Source: Mycolicibacterium lacusdiani (lineage in GTDB: Bacteria > Actinomycetota > Actinomycetes > Mycobacteriales > Mycobacteriaceae). Taken from it: a stretch of 64,000 nt of DNA. The translations under genes were made by a program, and so were the position numbers. The notes under the pieces were generated by a model. It had not been told where the DNA came from and did not search any database. It saw nothing but the letters and a program-made list of their open reading frames with translations. The DNA lies in contig NZ_JAKCFC010000008.1 of NCBI RefSeq assembly GCF_021916785.1, forward strand, positions 62,001-126,000, written 5' to 3'. Positions 1 to 10,119 of the stretch are shown here, piece after piece (position 1 is the stretch's first letter; every line of letters starts with the position of its first letter).

Positions 1-19
1 CTTGGGGTCATCTCCTCCG

Positions 20-79
20 GCGAGCGTGCGTGTCTGCGGGCGACACGCCGGGTGCAGACCCGAGTTCACGCACGCTCGC
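20..79 (-). repeat. 60-bp intergenic inverted-repeat element, copy 1
   Basis: The ends are perfect 13-bp inverted repeats, GCGAGCGTGCGTG at 20-32 and CACGCACGCTCGC at 67-79. On the minus strand the interior reads AACTCGGGT then GGCGTGTCGCCCGCAGA, the same interior as the copies at 1407 and 39945. Copies 1 and 2 are in opposite orientation and bracket the excalibur and YceI genes. It lies 3' of the excalibur gene. No protein is encoded. Confidence 0.85.
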
Positions 80-89
80 GCGGCGTCGG

Positions 90-677
90 TCAGCTGAGCT
101 GTTCGACCTTCACGAGGCAGTTGACGTCCTGACCGTCGTTGGCGACGCCCGAGTCGACGAGGACGTCCTCCTGGATCTCGCACGACAGCGTCGCAGCGGT
201 GCCGATCGCCGGGTCGGCTCCGACCCACCACGTGGGATCCCCGGCAGACTGCGCGAACTCGGCATGACCGCCGCAACGGTTGGCGACCTGTGTGGTGCTC
301 GGATCGGAGTCGACCGGAACCGTTATGTCGATGCAGTCGGCACCGGTCCAGTCGATCACAGTGACGAGGCTGCCCGCGCCCGCGAGGGGAGTGGGTGTAA
401 CAGGAGCGGCGGTCGTCGAGGTCGGCGGCGCGGCAGGCACGAAGGGTGCCGGCGCGTAGACGGGCGCGCCCCCGCTGCCGCCGCTCTCGCACGCCACACC
501 GTCGCCGTCGCGGTCGAGCTTGCGGCTATAGCCCGGCTGTCCGGCATACAGCGGCGCAGCCCCCGCGGCTCTCGCCTCGGCGCAGCTGCCGTACGCACCT
601 GCGATTGGTGAGGTGGTCAGCGCGGTCAGTGGAATCGCCAGTGCGCTGCATGCGGCGTAGACGATGGTCTTCTTCAT
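90..677 (-). CDS. Secreted excalibur-domain protein
   Basis: A 195-residue exported protein of unknown role. Residues 1-28 form a signal peptide (MKK start, hydrophobic core, cleavage likely after AGA). The mature protein opens with an excalibur domain: Cys32 and the acidic loop D55-x-D57-G-D59-G-x-x-C63-E64, which resembles an EF-hand calcium loop with a conserved disulphide pair. A Pro/Ala/Thr-rich linker of about 40 residues follows, then a C-terminal region (about 105-195) with further Cys residues that I do not recognise. Excalibur domains occur in extracellular actinobacterial proteins, often beside nuclease-like or wall-binding domains. The gene is monocistronic and divergent from the YceI gene. 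ATG start. Confidence 0.85.
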   Translation of the reverse strand: MKKTIVYAACSALAIPLTALTTSPIAGAYGSCAEARAAGAAPLYAGQPGYSRKLDRDGDGVACESGGSGGAPVYAPAPFVPAAPPTSTTAAPVTPTPLAGAGSLVTVIDWTGADCIDITVPVDSDPSTTQVANRCGGHAEFAQSAGDPTWWVGADPAIGTAATLSCEIQEDVLVDSGVANDGQDVNCLVKVEQLS

Positions 678-847
678 TCAAGGCCCCCCAGGACATTCTT
701 TGGACATCGGTGGCCGAACGAGCCACCGATGATCGATCGGAACCATCGACAAGATCGTTACGCCTCGACGGAATGAAATCGGACCGCGGTCCGTTTGAAT
801 CCTTGACGGTGTTGGAGAGTCCGGCGCCCCAGTCCAAGGAGATCGAC

Positions 848-1396
848 ATGACCGCAGCAGTTGCCACCGACCTGACCGCCGGCACCTGGGCCATCGACCC
901 CGTCCACTCGTCCATCGGCTTCTCCGTACGCCACCTCGTCGTGAGCAAGGTGCGTGGCACGTTTGGGAGCTTCTCGGGCGCGATCACGGTCGCCGAGGAC
1001 GGCACCCCGTCGGTTTCGGCCGAGATCGCCGTCGACTCCGTGAACACCGGCAACGAGCAGCGCGACGCGCATCTCAAGGCCGCAGACTTCTTCGACGTCG
1101 AGAACCACCAGACCGCCACCTTCGTCTCGACGGGCGTGCGCCAGGACGGCAGCGACTACGTGCTCGACGGCGACTTCACCCTCAAGGGCGTCACCAAGCC
1201 GATCCAGCTGAAGCTCGAGTACAACGGCGTCAACCCGGGCATGGGCCACGGCGAGGTCGCCGGCTTCGAGGCGTCAGTCGTGATCAACCGCAAGGACTTC
1301 GGCATCGACATCGACATGCCGCTGGAGACCGGCGGCGCGGTAGTGGGCGACAAGATCACCATCACCCTCGAGATCGAGGCCCTCAAGCAGGCCTGA
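848..1396 (+). CDS. YceI family protein
   Basis: A 182-residue YceI/lipocalin-like protein. The family forms an extended eight-stranded antiparallel barrel that binds polyisoprenoids or related amphiphiles. The motif WAIDPVHSSIGFSVRHLVVSK at the N terminus, the central block around NTGNEQRDAHLKAADFFD, and the C-terminal FGIDIDMPLE are typical. No signal peptide is visible, so it is probably cytoplasmic, unlike E. coli YceI. The start is the ATG preceded by CAAGGAGA (AGGAG, 5-6 nt spacing); the upstream in-frame extension is rejected because it runs back through the divergent excalibur gene. A copy of the 60-bp repeat follows directly. Confidence 0.92.
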   Translation: MTAAVATDLTAGTWAIDPVHSSIGFSVRHLVVSKVRGTFGSFSGAITVAEDGTPSVSAEIAVDSVNTGNEQRDAHLKAADFFDVENHQTATFVSTGVRQDGSDYVLDGDFTLKGVTKPIQLKLEYNGVNPGMGHGEVAGFEASVVINRKDFGIDIDMPLETGGAVVGDKITITLEIEALKQA

Positions 1397-1406
1397 CCTC
1401 CGCTGC

Positions 1407-1466
1407 GCGAGCGTGCGTGAACTCGGGTTCTGGCGCGGCGTGTCGCCCGCAGACACGCACGCTCGC
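1407..1466 (+). repeat. 60-bp intergenic inverted-repeat element, copy 2
   Basis: Perfect 13-bp terminal inverted repeats (1407-1419 and 1454-1466) flank an interior reading AACTCGGGTTCTGGCGCGGC then GTGTCGCCCGCAGA. It lies 10 bp after the YceI stop and about 30 bp before the convergent fadH stop, so transcripts from both sides can fold it. It could act as a bidirectional terminator, but it lacks a U-tract. Confidence 0.87.
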
Positions 1467-1496
1467 GGGAGGGGTCCGGGAGGGCTCCCAAGGCAG

Positions 1497-3509
1497 CTAG
1501 AGCCGCGCGGCCAACTCGGTGCCCTGGCGGATGGCGCGTTTGGCATCGAGTTCGGCCGCGACCGATGCGCCTCCGATCACGTGCGATTCGACTCCGGCGC
1601 GGCGCAGCTCGTCCTCGAGGTCGCGCACCGACTCCTGGCCCGCGCAGACCACGACGTTGTCGACCTCGAGCAGTCGGGGGTTCGAGCGCTTGGCGCCGAA
1701 GGTGATGTGCAGCCCAGCATCGTCGATGCGTTCGTAGTTCACACCCGACAGTTGCTCCACGGCCTTGGCCTTGAGCGACGCGCGGTGCACCCACCCGCTG
1801 GTCTTGCCCAGTCGCCGTCCCTGCGGGCCCGTCGTGCGCTGCAGCAGGTACACCTCGCGCGCCGGCGGCAGCGGGATCGGCGTCACCAGCGCCCCGCGGG
1901 CCTCCTGCGGGTCGGCGACGCCCCACTCGGCCTTCCACTCCTTGAGGTTCAGCGTCGGCGATTGATCGGTCACCAGGAACTCGCTGACGTCGAAGCCGAT
2001 GCCGCCCGCGCCGATCACCGCGACCCGCTTGCCCACGGGCCGACCAGCCAGCGCCTCGGCATAGGACAGCACCATCGGGTGATCGATGCCCGGGATGTCG
2101 GGCATCCGCGGGGTCACGCCCGTGGCGAGGACGACGTCGTCGAAGCCGGCCAGCTCGTCAACCCCGGCGCGAACCCCCAGCCGTACCTCGACGTCGTGCT
2201 TGGCGAGCATCGTCGCGAAGTAGCGCAGCGTCTCGGCGAACTCCTCCTTGCCGGGAACCCTTCGGGCCAAGTCGAATTGGCCACCTATCGTCGTGCCGGC
2301 CTCGAACAGCGTGACACGGTGTCCGCGCTGCGCCGCCGATACCGCGGCTGCCAAACCGGCAGGTCCCGCGCCGACGACGGCGATCGTCCTGGTGTGCCGC
2401 GTCGGCCCAAGGACGAGCTTGGTCTCGTGGCCCGCGCGCGGATTCAGCAGGCACGACACCGTCTGGTGCTTGAACGCGTGATCGAGACACGCCTGGTTGC
2501 AGGCGATGCACGTGTTGATCTCGTCGGCGGCGTCGGCCTCGGCCTTGCGCACCCAGTCCGGATCCGACAGCAGCGGCCGCGCCATCGACACCAGCTGCAC
2601 ATGGCCGTCGGCCAGGATCTGCTCCGCGGATTGCGGCATGTTGATCCGGTTGGACGCCACCACCGGTATCCGGACGTGTTCGGCGACGGCGTTGCTGACG
2701 TCGACGAAGGCGCCCGTCGGCACGGACGTCACGATCGTCGGGACACGCGCCTCATGCCACCCGATGCCGGTGTTGATCATCGTGGCACCGGCCGCCTCGA
2801 CTTCGGTTGCGAGCGCGACGATCTCGTCCCAGCTCTGGCCGTCCTCGACGTAGTCGGCCATCGACATGCGGTAGCAGACGATGAAGTCATGCCCGACCGC
2901 CTCGCGGGTGCGACGGACGATCTCGACCGGCAGCCGTCGCCGCTTCTCCGGGGTGCCGCCCCACGCGTCGGTGCGCTTGTTGGTCCGCGGCGCGAGGAAC
3001 TGGTTGAGCAGATAGCCCTCGCTGCCCATGATCTCGACGCCGTCGTAGCCGGCCTCGCGTGCAAGCAGCGCGCAGCGCACGAAGTCGTCGATGGTGCCGT
3101 CGACGTCCCGGAGCGCGCGCGGCCGGAACGGGTTGATGGGCGCCTTGATCGACGACGCGCTGACCGACAGGGGATGGAACGCGTACCGGCCCGCATGTAG
3201 CACCTGTAGCAGGATCTTGCCGCCCTCGGCGTGGACGGCGTCGGTCACCCGGCGGTGCCTGCGCGCGTCCGATGACGTCAGCATCTGCGCCGCGAACGGC
3301 AGCAGCCATCCCGTCCGGTTGGGTGCGTACCCACCGGTGATGATCAGGCCGACGCCGCCGCGGGCTCGTTCGGCGAAGTACGCGGCCAGGCGGTCGATGT
3401 CGCGGGCGCGGTCCTCGAGCCCGGTGTGCATCGAGCCCATCACGACGCGGTTGCGCAGCGTCGTGAAGCCGAGGTCCAGCGGCGAGAGCAGGGTGGGGTA
3501 GGCGCTCAC
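1497..3509 (-). CDS. fadH: NADPH-dependent 2,4-dienoyl-CoA reductase, FadH type
   Basis: A 670-residue iron-sulphur flavoenzyme that reduces 2,4-dienoyl-CoA during beta-oxidation of unsaturated fatty acids. Residues 1-330 are an Old-Yellow-Enzyme TIM barrel (FMN) with His252 in GIGWHEARVPTI. The 4Fe-4S ligands are C334, C337, C341 and C353, the same numbering as I recall for E. coli FadH. A FAD Rossmann motif (VVGAGPAGLAAA) and an NADPH motif (AVIGAGGIGFDV) follow. Length matches E. coli FadH. The start is a GTG overlapping the padR stop by 4 bp (GTGA), so the two form one operon; the long in-frame N-terminal extension only reads through padR. A broader NADH:flavin oxidoreductase assignment is possible. 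Confidence 0.93.
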   Translation of the reverse strand: MSAYPTLLSPLDLGFTTLRNRVVMGSMHTGLEDRARDIDRLAAYFAERARGGVGLIITGGYAPNRTGWLLPFAAQMLTSSDARRHRRVTDAVHAEGGKILLQVLHAGRYAFHPLSVSASSIKAPINPFRPRALRDVDGTIDDFVRCALLAREAGYDGVEIMGSEGYLLNQFLAPRTNKRTDAWGGTPEKRRRLPVEIVRRTREAVGHDFIVCYRMSMADYVEDGQSWDEIVALATEVEAAGATMINTGIGWHEARVPTIVTSVPTGAFVDVSNAVAEHVRIPVVASNRINMPQSAEQILADGHVQLVSMARPLLSDPDWVRKAEADAADEINTCIACNQACLDHAFKHQTVSCLLNPRAGHETKLVLGPTRHTRTIAVVGAGPAGLAAAVSAAQRGHRVTLFEAGTTIGGQFDLARRVPGKEEFAETLRYFATMLAKHDVEVRLGVRAGVDELAGFDDVVLATGVTPRMPDIPGIDHPMVLSYAEALAGRPVGKRVAVIGAGGIGFDVSEFLVTDQSPTLNLKEWKAEWGVADPQEARGALVTPIPLPPAREVYLLQRTTGPQGRRLGKTSGWVHRASLKAKAVEQLSGVNYERIDDAGLHITFGAKRSNPRLLEVDNVVVCAGQESVRDLEDELRRAGVESHVIGGASVAAELDAKRAIRQGTELAARL

Positions 3510-4072
3510 GACCGGCCTCCCATCGCGTCGAGGACTTCGTCGAGCCAATCCACCGATCCCTGTTCGGCCCGGATTCCGCCGCGCAGCACCAGGTACTGGT
3601 TGAGTGCAGCGCCGGTCAGCGCGGCAGGCGCGGGGAACTGCCGCTTCGCGAATCGCAGATAGGCGTCGAGCGTCTCGGCACGCTGCCTTCGGAGGCCGAC
3701 GACCTGGTCGAGCAGCGCCGCCGTCGTCGCAGCCGTGCCGAACGACGCGCCGCGGATTCTGACGGCGAGGTCTCGGGTCGACGAGTCGTTGGTCGAACTG
3801 CCACGGACCGACAGCGGCTCGGCGATCCACCGACAGAGTTCCGCGCGACCGGCCTCGGTGACGTCGTACACCTTCTTGTCCGGCCGGGCGTCCTGCTCGA
3901 CGACCTCCACCTGGATCCAGCCGTCCTGCTCCATCGTGCGGAGGGTGCGGTAGATCTGCTGATGCGTCGCGGCCCAGAAGTAGCCGATGGACCGGTCGAA
4001 GCGACGGGCGAGTTCGTAACCGGAGCCCGACTGTTCGCAGAGCGACACCAGGATCGCATGGGGGAGCGCCAT
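3506..4072 (-). CDS. PadR family transcriptional regulator
   Basis: A 188-residue regulator. Residues 1-80 are a PadR winged helix (SGYELARRFDRSIGYFWAATHQQIYRTL, then the wing around GWIQVEVVEQDARPDKKVYDVT). Residues 95-185 are a helical Vir/AphA-type dimerisation tail. It is first in an operon with fadH, so it probably senses a fatty-acid-like or aromatic effector and controls fadH and itself; the effector is unknown. The gene may be leaderless: TAGCGT (4079-4084, minus strand) lies 6 nt upstream of the ATG. A perfect 14-bp palindrome upstream is its likely operator. Confidence 0.9.
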   Translation of the reverse strand: MALPHAILVSLCEQSGSGYELARRFDRSIGYFWAATHQQIYRTLRTMEQDGWIQVEVVEQDARPDKKVYDVTEAGRAELCRWIAEPLSVRGSSTNDSSTRDLAVRIRGASFGTAATTAALLDQVVGLRRQRAETLDAYLRFAKRQFPAPAALTGAALNQYLVLRGGIRAEQGSVDWLDEVLDAMGGRS

Positions 4073-4103
4073 GGTCGCACGCTATGCGATACCGATGGTC
4101 CTA

Positions 4104-4117
4104 TGCAACTAGTTGCA
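4104..4117. promoter_or_regulatory. Candidate PadR operator palindrome
   Basis: TGCAACTAGTTGCA is a perfect 14-bp palindrome 31 bp upstream of the padR start. Read on the minus strand it contains TTGCAT (4103-4108) as a possible -35, 18 nt from TAGCGT. Binding here would block RNA polymerase, consistent with autorepression. The palindrome is seen; the regulator assignment is inferred from position and from PadR/AphA-type sites of similar form. Confidence 0.65.
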
Positions 4118-4147
4118 AGGTCGGGCGGGCGACACCCCGCGGAGTGC

Positions 4148-4177
4148 TTGGCGGGTTTTATCTGCGACGTCTAGTAT
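4148..4177 (+). promoter_or_regulatory. Candidate fdxC promoter
   Basis: TTGGCG (4148-4153), an 18-nt spacer and TAGTAT (4172-4177) fit a housekeeping sigma promoter. Transcription would begin near 4184, leaving a leader of about 145 nt before fdxC. I see no clear riboswitch in that leader. Confidence 0.45.
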
Positions 4178-4328
4178 CAGTAACCGCGCGCCACCCCTGC
4201 CGGGGCGGCGCGAAGTTAGGGCACACTGAGACAGCCGTCCAAGTATCGGCAACGCATACTTGCTCCGGCTTCCTCAGGAGCCCTGAGAACAACCCCGACC
4301 AGCGGCCCACTGGACAGGAGAGACACCC

Positions 4329-4652
4329 GTGACGTACACCATTGCCGAACCCTGTGTCGACGTGAAAGACAAGGCATGTATCGAAGAATGCCCCGTCGAC
4401 TGCATCTATGAGGGTGCTCGGATGCTGTACATCCACCCCGACGAGTGCGTGGACTGCGGCGCTTGCGAGCCGGTCTGCCCGGTCGAGGCGATCTACTACG
4501 AGGACGACGTCCCCGACCAGTGGAGTGCCTACACCCAGCACAACGCCGACTTCTTCAGTGAACTCGGCTCGCCGGGTGGTGCGTCCAAGGTCGGCCAGAC
4601 GGACAACGATCCGGCGGCCGTCAAGGAACTGGCTCCTCAGGGCGAGGGCTGA
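4329..4652 (+). CDS. fdxC: Ferredoxin FdxC (7Fe type)
   Basis: A 107-residue soluble electron carrier. The first cluster motif is C9-x7-C17-x3-C21-x3-C25-P-like (3Fe-4S type) and the second is CVDCGACEPVCP (CxxCxxCxxxCP, 4Fe-4S), the pattern of 7Fe bacterial ferredoxins. The acidic C-terminal tail is usual for the family. GTG start with the ribosome-binding site CAGGAGAG about 7 nt upstream. It is followed after 14 bp by dapC, the same pair as Rv1177-Rv1178. Likely partners are oxidoreductases and P450 systems; nothing here names one. Confidence 0.95.
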   Translation: MTYTIAEPCVDVKDKACIEECPVDCIYEGARMLYIHPDECVDCGACEPVCPVEAIYYEDDVPDQWSAYTQHNADFFSELGSPGGASKVGQTDNDPAAVKELAPQGEG

Positions 4653-4666
4653 CGCCCCCGTTCTCG

Positions 4667-5767
4667 ATGCCCCGCCGCGTCTCGGCGTCCCTACCGGTCT
4701 TCCCGTGGGACACGCTCGCCGACGTGACGGCGGTGGCACGCGCACACCCCGACGGCATCGTCGATCTGTCGGTGGGTACCCCCGTGGACCCGGTCGCCCC
4801 GGTGATCCGGGATGCCTTGGCGGCGGCCAGTTCGGCGCCCGGCTACCCGACGACCGCTGGCACCGCCGCGCTGCGGACGGCGATGGCGACCGCGCTCGAG
4901 CGGCGGTACGGCATCACGGATCTCGCCGACGGTGCCGTGCTGCCGGTGATCGGCACCAAGGAACTCATCGCGTGGCTTCCCACGCTGATCGGGCTCGGGT
5001 CCGATGACACGGTCGTGGTGCCCGAGCTGGCGTACCCGACCTACGACGTCGGCGCGCGGCTGACCAACGCCCACGTCGTGCGGGCGGACTCGCTGACCCA
5101 GATCGGCCCCCGCTCGCCCGCGCTGGTCTTCCTCAACTCGCCGAGCAACCCGACGGGCGCCGTGCTCGGCGTCGACCACCTCCGCAAGGTGGTCGGCTGG
5201 GCCCGCGACCGTGGCGTGCTGGTGGCCTCCGACGAGTGCTACCTCGGCCTGGGGTGGGAGGCCGAACCGGTGTCCGTACTGCACCCGTCGGTGAGCGACG
5301 GCGACCACACGGGTCTGCTGGCGGTGCACTCGCTGTCCAAGACGTCGTCGCTGGCGGGATACCGTGCCGGTTTCGTCGCGGGCGATCCGGACGTCGTCGC
5401 CGAACTGCTGGCCGTACGCAAGCACGCCGGGATGATGGTGCCCACGCCCGTACAGGCAGCGATGGTCGCCGCGCTCAACGACGACGACCACGAAGCCTCG
5501 CAGCGTCGGCGCTATGCCAACCGCCGCACCCGCCTGCTCCGTGCGGTGCGCGACGCGGGCTTCACCGTCGACAACTCCGAGGCCGGGCTCTACCTGTGGG
5601 CGACGCGCGACGAGCCCTGCCGGGACACCCTGGCGTGGTTCGCCGACCGCGGAATCCTGGTGGCGCCCGGCGAGTTCTACGGCCCGCGGGGCAGTCGCCA
5701 CGTGCGCATCGCGCTCACGGCGACCGACGAGCGCATCGACGCTGCCGTCGCCCGCCTCGCCGCCTGA
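4667..5767 (+). CDS. dapC: N-succinyldiaminopimelate aminotransferase DapC
   Basis: A 366-residue class I/II PLP aminotransferase that converts N-succinyl-2-amino-6-oxopimelate to N-succinyl-LL-diaminopimelate in lysine and peptidoglycan precursor synthesis. The PLP lysine is K225 in SLSKTSSLAGYRAGF. The N-terminal LSVGTPVDP and NSPSNPTGAV blocks and the C-terminal arginine region (SRHVRIALT) are typical. ATG start 14 bp after fdxC with a weak ribosome-binding site, so translation may be coupled to fdxC. Its other pathway enzymes dapD and dapE lie 11-13 kb away in this window. Substrate is inferred from the Rv1178 resemblance; aminotransferase fold is certain. Confidence 0.9.
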   Translation: MPRRVSASLPVFPWDTLADVTAVARAHPDGIVDLSVGTPVDPVAPVIRDALAAASSAPGYPTTAGTAALRTAMATALERRYGITDLADGAVLPVIGTKELIAWLPTLIGLGSDDTVVVPELAYPTYDVGARLTNAHVVRADSLTQIGPRSPALVFLNSPSNPTGAVLGVDHLRKVVGWARDRGVLVASDECYLGLGWEAEPVSVLHPSVSDGDHTGLLAVHSLSKTSSLAGYRAGFVAGDPDVVAELLAVRKHAGMMVPTPVQAAMVAALNDDDHEASQRRRYANRRTRLLRAVRDAGFTVDNSEAGLYLWATRDEPCRDTLAWFADRGILVAPGEFYGPRGSRHVRIALTATDERIDAAVARLAA

Positions 5768-5788
5768 CCGCCTGCCCTCGAAGGACCG

Positions 5789-7363
5789 TCAGCGAGCCGT
5801 CGCCCGCAGGCTGAGCGAGAGCACCAGCCGCACATCGGGATCGGCGAGCGACGTGCCCAGCTTGTCCTCGACGCGCCGGATGCGGTACCGCACGGTGTTG
5901 GGGTGGACGTGCAGCCAGTGCGCGGCCGCCGCCACGTCGCCGAAGGCATCGAGGTAGGCGCGCAACGTGTCCGCCAGCGCGGGATCGTCGTCGCGCAGGG
6001 CGCGGATGCGCGGATCGACCAGGCGCTCGTCGGCGGCGACCATCGTGACGATCTCGTCGAGGACGACGGTGGTGCGTGCCTCGTCGAGCGTGGTCACGCG
6101 ACCGAGGGTGCCGGGGTGGCGGACGGCGCTGTCGAGCACGCGGTCGACTTCGCCGCGGGCCGCCGCGACCCCGGCCAGACCCGCACTCGGCGAGGCGATC
6201 ACGGCGCGCAGTTCGATGCCCAGTTCCGCGTGCAGCGCACCGATGGTGCCGCGGATCCACGACGGCACCGACGCCCGGCCGGTGTCCGGGAACAGGACGT
6301 ACACCCGCGACCCGGCGCTCGCGACCTGTGCGTCGGGACGAAAAGCACTGGCGCTCAACGACAATGCGTTCGCCAGACGGGCCGCCTGGGGTCGAGCGCC
6401 GTCGAAGCCGATGACCGCGGGCCGACCGTCGGTGGCGATGCCGAGATCACGCGCCAGGTCACCAATCCCGGTGTTCGCGGTGCGCAGACCGAGGAGTTCC
6501 TGCACCAGCGCTGCATGGGTCGACGGTGCGGCGGCCAGTCGGGCCACGATGCGCCCCGCCAGCACGGCCGCGCCACGCAGCACCTCGTCGACGTCCCCGG
6601 CGAGCGGCCGCGACCCCTCCTGGAGCCAGATGGTGCCCGCGAACCTCGGCGCACGGTCTTCGGTGGTCTGACGGTGGATGCCGACCGCCCGGCGTGGCCG
6701 CAGCCCCAGCTCGGGGCGCGCCTCGACGCGGACCACGTCGCCGGCTCGCACCGCATCGAACACGCCCCACTGACTCAGCAGGGCAAGGTGATCCGGTGGT
6801 CCCGCCCGCCCGAGGATCGAGAGGCGGCGTAGTTCGTCGGCCTCGTCGTTGGACGCCGAGTACGCCAGCACGTGCGAGCCCTCGTCCTCGATGCTCACCA
6901 TCCCGTGGGTGCGGTCGGCGATCGACTGCGCCAGGCCGAACAGGTCGGTCCCGCTGTCGTGCAACGGGTCGGCGCGGTCACCGTGGTGTTCGAAGACGTG
7001 GTCGACGAGGCGGTACAGCCGTTCCCAGCGGGCTCTCGGCTCGACGGCGACCACCGCAGTCCCCGCGGCGATCGCCCGGGCGGTCACGGCGTCCGACGGT
7101 TGCTTGACGAAGATCGCGGCGGGCACCCGGGGCGCCGCCTGACGCACCAGCCAGGCCAGCACCTCGTCGTCCCCGACGCCGAGGAGCAGGAACACGTCGG
7201 CCGACACCGACGCCGCGGCCACCCCGAGTCGCACGTCGTCCGAGTCGATCAGCGCCGCGGAGGCCACCAGAAGATCAAGACCGCGCGGCGCCTCCACCAG
7301 CGTCACCATCGTGGCGTCGAGCGCGAGCACCAACTGGCCGAGACTGACCCCGGACCTTGCCAT
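5789..7363 (-). CDS. PucR-type regulator of proline catabolism
   Basis: A 524-residue regulator matching Rv1186c by position and architecture. Residues 1-125 resemble the PucR N-terminal domain, the middle (about 130-420) is GAF/CdaR-like, and the C terminus is a PucR helix-turn-helix (AAHWLHVHPNTVRYRIRRVEDKLG). It is divergent from pruA-putA and is probably their proline-responsive activator. TAGCAT (7372-7377, minus strand) lies 8 nt upstream of the ATG, so the mRNA is probably leaderless. Two direct repeats of TTGTCCGAT lie in the shared promoter region. Confidence 0.88.
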   Translation of the reverse strand: MARSGVSLGQLVLALDATMVTLVEAPRGLDLLVASAALIDSDDVRLGVAAASVSADVFLLLGVGDDEVLAWLVRQAAPRVPAAIFVKQPSDAVTARAIAAGTAVVAVEPRARWERLYRLVDHVFEHHGDRADPLHDSGTDLFGLAQSIADRTHGMVSIEDEGSHVLAYSASNDEADELRRLSILGRAGPPDHLALLSQWGVFDAVRAGDVVRVEARPELGLRPRRAVGIHRQTTEDRAPRFAGTIWLQEGSRPLAGDVDEVLRGAAVLAGRIVARLAAAPSTHAALVQELLGLRTANTGIGDLARDLGIATDGRPAVIGFDGARPQAARLANALSLSASAFRPDAQVASAGSRVYVLFPDTGRASVPSWIRGTIGALHAELGIELRAVIASPSAGLAGVAAARGEVDRVLDSAVRHPGTLGRVTTLDEARTTVVLDEIVTMVAADERLVDPRIRALRDDDPALADTLRAYLDAFGDVAAAAHWLHVHPNTVRYRIRRVEDKLGTSLADPDVRLVLSLSLRATAR

Positions 7364-7364
7364 G

Positions 7365-7405
7365 TTGTCCGATGCTACTGGCTAAGCGCGTAACCATTGT
7401 CCGAT
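7365..7405 (+). promoter_or_regulatory. Direct repeats in the pucR/pruA intergenic region
   Basis: TTGTCCGAT occurs at 7365-7373 and 7397-7405, start to start 32 bp (about three helical turns). The first copy lies between the regulator start and its candidate -10; the second lies 36 bp before the pruA region. Same-face spacing suggests cooperative binding by the PucR-type regulator. Binding itself is inferred. Confidence 0.55.
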
Positions 7406-7446
7406 CAGCCAACAATTCGAGGGTGCCGATGCGCGATGGTGTGAGC

Positions 7447-9083
<1,637 letters not shown>

Positions 9084-9084
<1 letters not shown>

Positions 9085-10040
9085 TGGCGGGCGTATTCGG
9101 CAAGGTGGCCAGGCCTGCGATCCTGGCGGCGAGTCGTTCGACGGGGCTGCGTCGAGTGGCCGAGCGCCTGCCGGTCACGCGCGACGTCGTGCACCGCTTC
9201 GTCCCAGGGGAGTCGACGTCCGACGTCCTCGAATCGGTTGCGATGCTCCGTGATTCGCGGCGGCTGGTCAGCGTCGACTACCTCGGCGAAGACGTCAGTG
9301 ATGCCGAGGCGGCCGACGCCACCGTGCGGGCCTATCTCGAGCTGCTCGACGCGTTCGGCAGGCGGGACGAGGCGGGGACCGGTCCGCGGCCACTGGAGGT
9401 GTCGCTGAAGCTGTCGGCGCTCGGTCAGGCGCTGCCGCGCGACGGGGAGAAGATCGCCTACGAGAACGCCCACGTCGTCTGCGCCAAGGCCCGCGAGGTC
9501 GGGGCGTGGGTCACTGTCGACGCCGAGGACCACACCACCACCGACTCGACCCTCTCGATCGTCCGCGACCTCCGTACGGACTTCGAGTGGCTCGGCACCG
9601 TCCTGCAGGCCTACCTCAAGCGCACCGAGGCCGACTGCCGCGAGTTCGCCGCCTCGGGTGCGCGGATCCGTTTGTGCAAGGGCGCATACGACGAACCGGC
9701 GACGGTCGCGTTCCGGGATCGGGCCGAGGTCACCGACTCCTACCTGCGGTGCCTACGGGTTCTGATGGCCGGCAACGGCTACCCGATGATCGCGTCGCAC
9801 GACCCGGAGATCGTCGCCGCGGTGCCGGCGTTGACCGCCGAGTTCGGCCGCGGCGTCGACGACTTCGAGTACCAGATGCTCTATGGCATCCGGGATTCCG
9901 AACAGCGCAGACTCGCCGATGAAGGCCACCACGTCCGGGTGTACGTGCCGTTCGGCAGCGAGTGGTACGGCTATCTGGTGCGTCGGCTGGCCGAGCGGCC
10001 CGCCAACCTGACCTTCTTCCTCCGGGCACTGGTCGACTGA
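9084..10040 (+). CDS. putA: Proline dehydrogenase
   Basis: A 318-residue monofunctional, FAD-dependent proline dehydrogenase (called pruB or putA in mycobacteria) that oxidises proline to P5C and passes electrons to the respiratory chain. The TIM barrel shows VDAEDHTTTD, RIRLCKGAYDEP, MIASHDPEI and the C-terminal substrate motif YVPFGSEWYGYLVRRLAERPAN. It overlaps pruA by one base (TGATG). The P5C made here is consumed by PruA. A hairpin (10056-10119) separates it from the convergent GH114 gene. Confidence 0.96.
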
Positions 10041-10055
10041 CGCGGCTGCACCAGA

Positions 10056-10119
10056 CCGTCGAGACTGCTGAGAGATCGCGAATTTCGTCGTAAACCCGAT
10101 CTGACAGCAGTCTCGGCGG
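10056..10119. terminator. Imperfect 25-bp inverted repeat between convergent genes
   Basis: Arms 10056-10080 and 10095-10119 match at 21 of 25 positions (core CGAGACTGCTG/CAGCAGTCTCG) around a 14-nt AT-richer loop. It fills the space between the putA stop and the GH114 stop, so it can terminate both. There is no U-tract. Confidence 0.6.

Noticed and set aside
30..611. 193-codon plus-strand frame antisense to the excalibur gene
   Set aside because: It starts inside the 60-bp repeat and mirrors a gene with a signal peptide and calcium loop.
1413..3200. 595-codon plus-strand frame over fadH
   Set aside because: It is the antisense shadow of a gene with all FadH motifs; composition is Arg/His/Gly-rich with no domain.
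4183..4328. Riboswitch or structured leader before fdxC
   Set aside because: Only short local pairings are present and I do not recognise a known riboswitch core.
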